Assembly (NCBI GenBank): GCA_958349325.1 | Contig: CATWCP010000023.1 | Span: forward strand, 1-14,201 | Direction: 5' to 3' | DNA length: 14,201 nucleotides | DNA from: an uncultured Collinsella sp. | GTDB taxonomy: Bacteria > Actinomycetota > Coriobacteriia > Coriobacteriales > Coriobacteriaceae | Shown here: in pieces, positions 6,060-12,900 of the stretch | How the letters are laid out: every line of letters begins with the position of its first letter | How positions within the stretch are numbered: the stretch's first letter is position 1 | Notes under the pieces: model-generated | Database searches by the model: none | Seen by the model: the letters and a program-made list of their open reading frames with translations, nothing else | What the model was told of the DNA's origin: nothing | Made by a program: the position numbers and the translations under genes

Positions 6060-6698
6060 CTAGACCGAAAAGACGATCTTGCGGCAGTTCCAGAAGTATT
6101 GAGCGCCCGAGATAACGGTCAGGATAACGGCCACGGCGTATAGGAAGCGTGAGACGCCATAGACACCGAGCAACAGCTCCGCAGGCCCCAACTGGAGGCC
6201 GGTCATCGCAAAGACGCACAGATAGCCGCAGATGGAGACCATCGTGGTCGCCGTCTTGTACTTGCCGAGCTTATCGGCGGCAATGACCACACCGGCCGCA
6301 CTCGCGACCATGCGAAGGGCGCTCACCAGCAGCTCACGGAACAGAATGATGAACACGGACCACACGGTCACCGCGCCAAAATCAAGGAACAGCAGCAGGG
6401 CCGAAAACACGAGCAGCTTGTCGGCGATGGGGTCCAAGAACTTGCCGAAATCGGTGATCTCGTTGCGCGAGCGCGCCAGATAGCCGTCGACCTTATCGGT
6501 GCACGACAGGATCACATACAAAATGAAGGCAGCGGCGGCGAGCGGGCCGTCGAAGGTGCTCCAGTCCGTACCGGCAACGCATGCGTGAGACAGGGCCGAG
6601 ACGATCATGAACACCGGGATAAAGACGATGCGAACGCACGTCACGATGTTGGCGGGCGTCCAAACACTCGTCAGTTCCTTATTGCTCTCGTTTGCCAC
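6060..6698 (-). CDS. pgsA: CDP-diacylglycerol--glycerol-3-phosphate 3-phosphatidyltransferase PgsA
   Basis: PgsA makes phosphatidylglycerol phosphate from CDP-diacylglycerol and glycerol-3-phosphate in the cytoplasmic membrane, the first committed step to phosphatidylglycerol and cardiolipin. The 212-residue protein holds the full CDP-alcohol phosphotransferase motif: D68, D71-G72, A75-R76, G85, D89 and D93, with the expected spacing (DGYLAR then GKFLDPIAD). About six hydrophobic segments surround it. The N-terminal segment TPANIVTCVRI is the usual PgsA lead-in. Translation starts at a GTG (6698) 9 bases after the rimO stop, with AGGAG 6 bases upstream. Length is normal for the family (about 180-210). 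Related CDP-alcohol transferases are possible in principle, but location next to cinA and recA supports PgsA. Confidence 0.95.
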   Translation of the reverse strand: MANESNKELTSVWTPANIVTCVRIVFIPVFMIVSALSHACVAGTDWSTFDGPLAAAAFILYVILSCTDKVDGYLARSRNEITDFGKFLDPIADKLLVFSALLLFLDFGAVTVWSVFIILFRELLVSALRMVASAAGVVIAADKLGKYKTATTMVSICGYLCVFAMTGLQLGPAELLLGVYGVSRFLYAVAVILTVISGAQYFWNCRKIVFSV

Positions 6699-6707
6699 GA
6701 CGCTCTC

Positions 6708-8057
6708 CTACTCCACAACATGACCGATAAGCTCATAGCAGAAGCTATCGGTAAACTCGACAGTCAGAATATCGCCCACGGACGCCTCGCTGGCATCCAG
6801 ATGCACCGCGCCATCGGAATCGGGCGCCTGGAACCAGGCGTGACCGATCAGCTCGGCGCCGTCCTCGGTCTCCTCGATGCCGTCGACGATCACCTGGGCG
6901 CGCTCGCCCACATGGGCCGCCGTGGCGGCAAAACCGAGCGACTCAGCCAGATCCATGGCCTCCTGGGCTCGCTCGAGCTTGACCTCCTCATCGACCTGGC
7001 CCTCCATCTTGGCGGCCAGACTGCCTTCCTCACGCGAGTAGGCAAAGACGCTCGTGTAGTCAAAGCCGACGGTGTCCATAAAGTCGATAAGATCGCGGAA
7101 CTCGTCATCGGTCTCGGTCGGGAAGCCGACCATGGCCGTGGAACGAATCACGATGCCAGGGATGCGCTCGCGAAGATCACGGAACAGATCCTCGAGCTCC
7201 TGGCGCGAGCCGGAGCGGCGCATGGCCTTGAGGATGCGCGCGTCGCAGTGCTGCACGGGGATATCGATATAGGGCAGTACCTCGGGCGTATCGCGAATCG
7301 TCTCGATAAGCTCGTCGGTCATGCCCTCGGGCTGCAGATAAAGCACACGGACCCAGACGTTATGCGGACGTACGGCCTCGGCAACGGCGCGCAGCAGCTG
7401 CGCCAGATTGCGCGGAGAGCCCTCGGCGACGTCCTCGTCGGCAAAGTCGGTGCCCCAAATGCCCGTGTCCTGCCCGATCAGAACGATCTCGCGCACACCG
7501 CCGGCAACCAAGTCGCGCACCTCGGAGATAATGCTCTCGGCATTGCGCGAATGATAGCGACCGCGAATGTAGGGGATCATGCAGAAGCTGCAAAAACGAT
7601 TACAGCCATCGGAAATCTTGACATAGGCAACGGCACCCTCGACGGTACGCTTGACCTGCGGAATATAGGCAGCGATCTCGCGCTCCACGCCCAGCACGCC
7701 ATCAATGACAGAGACGATACCGTCTTCCTCATCGGCCTTCACAAAGGCCGCGACCTCGGGAAGCTCGTCGGGCAGGTCATCGCCGTAACGAGACGGCACG
7801 CAACCGCACATGACGATGGGGCAGGCGCGAACGCCGTCCTGCACCTCGTTAGCGAGCTCGAGCGTGGTCTCGATGCTCTCGGACGTCGCCGAGGCAAGAA
7901 ACGAGCACGTGTTGACGATAGCGATATCGGCATCCTGCGGATCGAATGCCTCCTCGTAGCCCGCAGCGGTCAGCAGCGAACGCATGCGGTCGGTATCGAC
8001 CTCGTTCTTGGCGCAGCCAAGCGTGATATAGAGTACGGAACCCAACGGAGTATCCAT
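6708..8057 (-). CDS. rimO: RimO, ribosomal protein S12 methylthiotransferase
   Basis: RimO is a radical-SAM enzyme that adds a methylthio group to a conserved aspartate of ribosomal protein S12. The 449-residue protein has the N-terminal UPF0004 domain with cluster cysteines C15 (TLGCAKNEVD), C51 (VNTCSF) and C86 (MCGCVPSRY), the radical-SAM motif C152-x3-C156-x2-C159 (GCNRFCSFC), and a C-terminal TRAM domain (about 385-449). The LGCAKNEVD signature favours RimO over MiaB, which has FGCQMN; a separate miaB begins at the far end of the window. The ATG at 8057 is 26 bases after the yajQ-family gene, with AGGA about 12 bases upstream, a rather distant site. pgsA follows after 9 bases. Confidence 0.95.
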   Translation of the reverse strand: MDTPLGSVLYITLGCAKNEVDTDRMRSLLTAAGYEEAFDPQDADIAIVNTCSFLASATSESIETTLELANEVQDGVRACPIVMCGCVPSRYGDDLPDELPEVAAFVKADEEDGIVSVIDGVLGVEREIAAYIPQVKRTVEGAVAYVKISDGCNRFCSFCMIPYIRGRYHSRNAESIISEVRDLVAGGVREIVLIGQDTGIWGTDFADEDVAEGSPRNLAQLLRAVAEAVRPHNVWVRVLYLQPEGMTDELIETIRDTPEVLPYIDIPVQHCDARILKAMRRSGSRQELEDLFRDLRERIPGIVIRSTAMVGFPTETDDEFRDLIDFMDTVGFDYTSVFAYSREEGSLAAKMEGQVDEEVKLERAQEAMDLAESLGFAATAAHVGERAQVIVDGIEETEDGAELIGHAWFQAPDSDGAVHLDASEASVGDILTVEFTDSFCYELIGHVVE

Positions 8058-8083
8058 GTTGGAGAGCGGTCCTTTCGAGTAAA

Positions 8084-8581
8084 TTAGCGGTAGTTGGTAA
8101 ACTGCAGCGGCTGACCGTAGTCCTGGTCGCGCAGGAACTGGATCACCGTCTGAAGCGCGTCCTTAGAGGCCGAGGTAACGCGCAGCTTATCGGCCTCGAT
8201 GGTCACCTTGACCTTGAGCTTTTGATCCTTGATGTCCTTATTGATCTTCTTGGCGGTCGCCTGGTCAATGCCCTCGACGATATGGCCGAGCACACGCACG
8301 GTACCGCCCGAAGCCGCCTGCGGCGCGTCCCAAGAGACAGCCTTGAGGTCGATGCCGCGCTTGATGAGCTTGGAGCTCAACACGTCAATGATCTGCTTGG
8401 AGACAAAATCGGCCGGGGCATTGATCGTAAAGAGCTTGTCGCCCTTCGAAAGCTCGATGGTGGCGCCGGAGTCCTTGAGGTCATAGCGCTGAGAGATCTC
8501 GCGGGTGGTCTGCTGGAAAGCGTTATCGACCTCCTGCATATTGACCTCGGACACAACGTCGAAGCTGGAATCTTTAGCCAT
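8084..8581 (-). CDS. YajQ-family nucleotide-binding protein
   Basis: The 165-residue product matches the YajQ (UPF0234/DUF520) family over its entire usual length of about 163: N-terminal DSSFDVVSEVNMQEVDNAF, then REISQRYDLKDS, a central SSKLIKRGIDLKA block and the C-terminal RDQDYGQPLQFTNYR ending. The fold has two ferredoxin-like domains. Members bind nucleotides or RNA, and in Xanthomonas a member is a cyclic-di-GMP receptor acting with a transcription factor; whether this holds here is unknown. The ATG at 8581 is preceded by AAAGGAAG. It lies between the rodZ-like gene and rimO with 26-base gaps on both sides, so it is probably in the same transcript. Confidence 0.95.
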   Translation of the reverse strand: MAKDSSFDVVSEVNMQEVDNAFQQTTREISQRYDLKDSGATIELSKGDKLFTINAPADFVSKQIIDVLSSKLIKRGIDLKAVSWDAPQAASGGTVRVLGHIVEGIDQATAKKINKDIKDQKLKVKVTIEADKLRVTSASKDALQTVIQFLRDQDYGQPLQFTNYR

Positions 8582-8607
8582 GGTTCTTCCTTTCGGTACG
8601 GGGAGCC

Positions 8608-10122
8608 TTAGTAGCTGTCGTACGAATAGCCATCTGAATCGTTCGCTGTCTGGCCGTCGGATGCCGTGTCGGTACCGTCGGTAGACTGGGCGTCGGTACC
8701 GTCGGTAGACTGAGGGTCGGTGCCGTCTGCAGTATCGGTGCCGTCGGTACTCTCGCCGTCTTCGGAGTCAGTGGTCTCCTTCTTGGGAACGGTAATGGTC
8801 ACACGCGCCACGCCCGATGTCTTGGTGTCGTAGCGAACCTTTTCACCGTTCTTGGTAACCGTAACATCGGAGGGCTTGGACGTGGTGATCTCGATCGAGG
8901 ACTCGGGCGTGTACTCCTGCTCAAAGGGACCGGTTGCCTGGGCGCCAAAGACCGATTTACCGTCGACCTTGACCTCGATCCAGGCGGTCTTGCCCTTGGC
9001 AACGGAGACCTTGACCTTGATGACCTCGTCCTCTTTCTTTTTCGCGTTCGCCTTGGCGGCATCGGAATCGGCAGAATCCGTCGCCTCGTCGGTGCCTTCA
9101 TCCTCGTCAACGGATTCGGTCTTCTTGGAAGACTTCTTGGTCGTCGTCTTGGTGGCCGCGGGCGTCTCGGGCGTCGACTCGGGTGCAGAAGAGCCGCAGC
9201 CACGCAGGAGGACCAGGATGAGCAGAATCAACAAAAGCGCCACGGCACCGATGCCGGCGTAGATGATGCGCGGATCGAGTCCATTATTCTGGGGGGCACG
9301 TCCACCGCCGCGTCCGCGATTAGAACCACCGCGACCTTTTACCTGCGGCATACGGCCGCGACCGCTATCGGGACGACCACGATAGCCGCCTTGGCTCTGC
9401 GAGCCGCGCTGGCCCGAACGCGGCGCAAGCTCACCACGGTTCTGATAGCCACGCTGGTCAGAGCGAGGCGCCGAAGAGCGCTGCCCGTAAGACTGCGATT
9501 GCGAACGGAGGCGCGGCGTCACCTGCGTGGTATCGGCGTCGGCATATCCACCGTGGGAACGCCCGGCAGAAACTCCGCGATAACCACGACCGGAGTAGCC
9601 ACCGTCGCCGTAACCGGCGCGGGGATCGCGACTCAACCCGCGAGCGGCAGGAAGCGCACGGTCATCAGGCATGGGCGTACTGCGAAAGCGATCTCGCTGA
9701 GAACGAATCTCCTCGCTGGAGCCCGTCTCGGTGATATAGCCCGCCTGCGGAGGGCGCTGGCCATACCGCGTCGAGCGACCACCCTGAACCATCAGAAAGC
9801 GTCCGTTATCGACCGACGAACGCGAGTTAACGTAGCCGGCAGCATCCTGAAAACGACCGCCCCGCTGCGAGGTCTCGCGTTCATATGCCATGAGGTCATC
9901 AAAATAAGCGTTGACGACCTCGCGAGGGTTAAGCCCCAAAAAGCGTGCATAGCTCGAAATCATGCCCTGCGCATAGCCGCGCGGGGGCATCGATGCAAAG
10001 TTACCGGTCTCGAAAAACTCGATGATCTGCGGCCTGATTTTGATGGTGTTGGCGACCTGCTGGATGGAAAGGCCCATCCGGCGACGCTGCTCGAGCAGCA
10101 TGTCACCAAAGCGTGCAGCCAT
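8608..10122 (-). CDS. RodZ-like membrane protein with Xre HTH and long Arg/Gly-rich region
   Basis: The 504-residue product has the RodZ/YmfM architecture: a cytoplasmic Xre-type helix-turn-helix (about 7-67, LLEQRRRMGLSIQQVANTIKI onward), a cytoplasmic linker, one membrane segment (286-307) and an extracytoplasmic beta-rich domain of DUF4115 type (about 366-446). RodZ links the MreB cytoskeleton to the cell wall machinery in rods; in mreB-lacking lineages the role is less clear. Two parts are odd. The linker (about 160-281) is rich in Arg, Gly, Ser, Gln and Tyr with RGG and GGYRGR motifs. The C-terminal tail (about 446-504) is a Thr/Asp/Gly repeat ending in tyrosines. Family members are usually about 300 residues. 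The start ATG overlaps the ftsK stop by one base (TGATG), with GGAGG just upstream. Confidence 0.88.
   Translation of the reverse strand: MAARFGDMLLEQRRRMGLSIQQVANTIKIRPQIIEFFETGNFASMPPRGYAQGMISSYARFLGLNPREVVNAYFDDLMAYERETSQRGGRFQDAAGYVNSRSSVDNGRFLMVQGGRSTRYGQRPPQAGYITETGSSEEIRSQRDRFRSTPMPDDRALPAARGLSRDPRAGYGDGGYSGRGYRGVSAGRSHGGYADADTTQVTPRLRSQSQSYGQRSSAPRSDQRGYQNRGELAPRSGQRGSQSQGGYRGRPDSGRGRMPQVKGRGGSNRGRGGGRAPQNNGLDPRIIYAGIGAVALLLILLILVLLRGCGSSAPESTPETPAATKTTTKKSSKKTESVDEDEGTDEATDSADSDAAKANAKKKEDEVIKVKVSVAKGKTAWIEVKVDGKSVFGAQATGPFEQEYTPESSIEITTSKPSDVTVTKNGEKVRYDTKTSGVARVTITVPKKETTDSEDGESTDGTDTADGTDPQSTDGTDAQSTDGTDTASDGQTANDSDGYSYDSY
8662..8751 (-). repeat. Repeat region coding the TDGTD tail of the RodZ-like protein
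   Basis: A 24-base unit occurs twice in tandem at 8668-8691 and 8692-8715, with degenerate copies extending to about 8751. It encodes repeated TDGTD and QSTDGTD peptides (about residues 458-487) in the extracytoplasmic tail. Near-identical DNA units suggest recent slippage, so copy number may vary between strains. Confidence 0.75.
9280..9642 (-). other. Arg/Gly-rich disordered segment within the RodZ-like protein
   Basis: This part encodes residues 161-281, with RGG-type motifs (GRGYRG, GGYRGR, KGRGGSNRG, RGGGRAP) interspersed with Ser/Gln/Tyr-rich stretches. It lies on the cytoplasmic side, directly before the membrane segment. The composition is typical of disordered, RNA-binding or condensate-forming regions, here fused to a DNA-binding-like HTH. 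No such function has been shown for it. Confidence 0.8.
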
Positions 10123-12899
10123 CAGAATCCTCCAAACTCACGATCTTCACGTGCCATCTCGGCGTCGACAGACTCCAACGCGGCGAGCCCCTCCTCGTCC
10201 AGCAAGACCTCGCGCGGCTTGGAACCATCGGGCGGGCCGACGACACCCTTTTCTTCCAGCATGTCCATAATACGCCCGGCGCGCGCATAGCCAACCTTGA
10301 GGCGGCGTTGCAGCCCAGATGTGGAGCCCAGCTGCGATTCCACCACAATATGGGCGGCCTCCCAGATAAGCGGGTCGTCATCTTGCGGTTCGGCAACGCC
10401 CGTGCGAACAATGCCGCCACCAGCCATGGACATGGAGGCGGGCGCCACAGCAGACAGAATCTCCTCGTGGTAGTCGGGCTCGCTTTGCGACTTAACGAAC
10501 TCGACGATCTCGTTAATTTCGTCGTCCGAGACAAAACAGCCCTGGATACGGCGAGGCTTGCCCCAGTCGACCTTGGAGAACAGCATGTCGCCCAAACCGG
10601 TGAGCTTTTCGGCGCCCATCTGGTCGATAATGACGCGAGAATCGATGCCCGTAGCCACGTTAAAGGCGATACGGTTGGTGATGTTGGCCTTAATAAGGCC
10701 CGTCACCACGTTGGAGCTGGGGCGCTGCGTAGCCACGATAAGGTGGATACCGGCGGCGCGGCCCAGCTGGGCGATACGGACGATCGAGGCCTCGACATCC
10801 TTGCCGGCGACCATCATCAGGTCCGAAAGCTCGTCGATGATGATGACCAGATAGGGCATCTTTTGCGGCGGGTTATCGTAGTGTTCAAACTCGCCGGCAG
10901 CTTGCTTTTCGTTGTAGGTCGAGATCTTGCGAACGTTGAGGCGCTCGAAGACCTTCAGGCGACGCTCCATCTCGGACACGGCCCACTGCAGCGCACTGGC
11001 CGCCTGCTTGGGCTCGGTCACCACGGGCACGTAGAGATGCGGCAGGCCGTTATAGCCCGCAAGCTCGACGCGCTTGGGGTCGACCATGATCAGGCGAACG
11101 TCCTCGGGAAGAGCGCGCATGAGCAAGGTCGTGATGATGGAGTTGATCATGACCGACTTACCCGAACCGGTGGTGCCGGCGATCAGCAGATGGGGCATCT
11201 TGGCGAGGTCGGCGACAACCGGCGTGCCCTCGGCATCGCGACCGATGGCAAGCTCAAGCGGACCGCCCTTCACATAGGGAAGCACATCGCCCAAGTTGAC
11301 GTTCTGTCGCTTGCGATTGGGAATCTCGATACCAACGAGCGAGGTGCCAGGGATCGGCGCAAAGATGCGCACCGACTGGGCGGCAAGCGAAAGCGCAATA
11401 TCGTCCTCGAGGCTCGAGATCTTGCTCACGCGCTCGCCCTCACCGGGCTGCAGCTTAAAGGTCGTGACCGTGGGGCCGGCAATCCAGCCGACAACGCGGG
11501 CGCTACGGCCAAACTCAAGCAAGGTGGACTGCAACGACTCGGCAGTCTGTTCCAGCTCCTTATCAGAAGACGCGGAGGACGCCGACTGCGGATTGGCATG
11601 AAGGATTTCGAGCGGCGGGAGCTTGAGGCCATCCTCTTGTTCGCCCTCGGCATCGGCAACGGTGCCATCCGCTCCCCCATCGCTAGCCGCAGCCGATCCG
11701 ACAGCACTCGAGGCAGGCGCATCGGCAACCTTGGGATGCTTCAAGAAGTCGGGAATCTGAGGTGCTGCCGAGACAGGATTCACGGCAAACGGCGGCTCGG
11801 ACTCGTCAATCTTATCGGGGTCGTCTTCCATCGAAAGCTGACCGGTTACCTGGTCGCGCTTTGCATGGCGACGCGGAAGCAAAGTTGTCTTTGCGGTCTC
11901 AATCGGAGCCTCGTCGTCCTCGTCATCGCCCTCAGTGAGCTCAATCTCGCTATCGGACCAAGACGGGTCGGGCTCGCTTGTATTCAACTTGGGTGTGGCC
12001 TTGCCCTTCTTGACATGACGGCGCGGCAGCAGCGTCGTCTTAGCACGCTCGGCCTCCACGGCATCGGATACGTCGACAAACGGATCCTCGTCCTCGTCGT
12101 CATCGTCCAAAACCGGGTCCACATCGTTGCCCATGACCGTGGTCACGGCAGCATCGGAGCCCTTTTGACGAAGAATGCTCAGGTGCGGACGGGCAACGCC
12201 GGGCACCGACAGGGCTTCGTCGTCACCCCACGGGCTCGCGTTGACGTCGGCACGACGGCGCTCGGCAAAATCGGCCGCACGGTCGCGAGCAGAGCGCAAA
12301 ACGCCGCCCACCGAAAAGCCGATGATGACAAAACCAACGACGGCCAGACCCAACAGGACCACCATCGCGATAGGCTTACCCAGGGCATTCTGCAGCGCAC
12401 TCGCAATAAACGCACCGATGTAGCCACCCGAGGCGGACAGATTTTGCGGAGTGAACATAAGGTCACACGAGTCGCTCGTACCCGGCACCACCAGCGAAAG
12501 AATGGAGATAACGGCGATAAAGACCACGGCTCCGCCCGCGACCGAGCGCACGTTGAGCGGCGAGTCCTCGCCTAAAAAGAGCGTGGCGGCAAACAGCAAA
12601 ATGACGATCGGCAGCACGTAGGCGCCCAGACCAAAGCCCAGGTGGTAGAAACCGGCAACCGCAGCCGTAACGGGTGCAGTCGCCGGCGAAATCACGGCAA
12701 TGAAGGACGCAATCGCCAAAACGGCGATGACCACGCCGGCGATATCGCGGTTGGCCGAGGGCTCGACCAAGGGCTCAAAATCGTCGAAGTCCGCCTCGTG
12801 GCCCTTATTGGCGCGCAGATGGGAACCGGCACCCTTAGCAGATGCCGGTTGGTTATTGGCCTTATTGCCTTTGGCGTTTTGTGCAGATCCACGCGCCAA
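10122..12899 (-). CDS. ftsK: FtsK/SpoIIIE-family DNA translocase
   Basis: FtsK/SpoIIIE proteins pump chromosomal DNA through the closing division septum. The 925-residue product has four N-terminal membrane segments (about 52-72, 84-109, 120-140 and 175-198), a long acidic and Pro/Ala-rich linker (about 200-440), the alpha and beta motor domains with Walker A GTTGSGKS at 575-582 and Walker B IIIDE at 686-690, and a C-terminal gamma winged helix (about 840-900, with SQLGSTSGLQRRLKVGYARAG) that reads polar DNA sequences. The linker holds a duplicated motif, AKTTLLPRRH, at 286-295 and 336-345. Translation starts at a rare TTG (12899), one base after the rnj stop; its GGAGG site lies in the last rnj codons. 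The rodZ-like gene overlaps its stop by one base. Confidence 0.97.
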   Translation of the reverse strand: MARGSAQNAKGNKANNQPASAKGAGSHLRANKGHEADFDDFEPLVEPSANRDIAGVVIAVLAIASFIAVISPATAPVTAAVAGFYHLGFGLGAYVLPIVILLFAATLFLGEDSPLNVRSVAGGAVVFIAVISILSLVVPGTSDSCDLMFTPQNLSASGGYIGAFIASALQNALGKPIAMVVLLGLAVVGFVIIGFSVGGVLRSARDRAADFAERRRADVNASPWGDDEALSVPGVARPHLSILRQKGSDAAVTTVMGNDVDPVLDDDDEDEDPFVDVSDAVEAERAKTTLLPRRHVKKGKATPKLNTSEPDPSWSDSEIELTEGDDEDDEAPIETAKTTLLPRRHAKRDQVTGQLSMEDDPDKIDESEPPFAVNPVSAAPQIPDFLKHPKVADAPASSAVGSAAASDGGADGTVADAEGEQEDGLKLPPLEILHANPQSASSASSDKELEQTAESLQSTLLEFGRSARVVGWIAGPTVTTFKLQPGEGERVSKISSLEDDIALSLAAQSVRIFAPIPGTSLVGIEIPNRKRQNVNLGDVLPYVKGGPLELAIGRDAEGTPVVADLAKMPHLLIAGTTGSGKSVMINSIITTLLMRALPEDVRLIMVDPKRVELAGYNGLPHLYVPVVTEPKQAASALQWAVSEMERRLKVFERLNVRKISTYNEKQAAGEFEHYDNPPQKMPYLVIIIDELSDLMMVAGKDVEASIVRIAQLGRAAGIHLIVATQRPSSNVVTGLIKANITNRIAFNVATGIDSRVIIDQMGAEKLTGLGDMLFSKVDWGKPRRIQGCFVSDDEINEIVEFVKSQSEPDYHEEILSAVAPASMSMAGGGIVRTGVAEPQDDDPLIWEAAHIVVESQLGSTSGLQRRLKVGYARAGRIMDMLEEKGVVGPPDGSKPREVLLDEEGLAALESVDAEMAREDREFGGF

Positions 12900-12900
12900 A

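Noticed and set aside
6585..8087. A 500-codon open frame on the plus strand opposite rimO
   Set aside because: Antisense shadow of rimO; no motifs, and it spans gene borders of the minus-strand operon.
10113..12575. An 820-codon open frame on the plus strand opposite ftsK
   Set aside because: It mirrors the ftsK reading frame in GC-rich DNA, is rich in His/Arg/Gly with no recognisable domain or start signal, and the minus-strand gene is beyond doubt.
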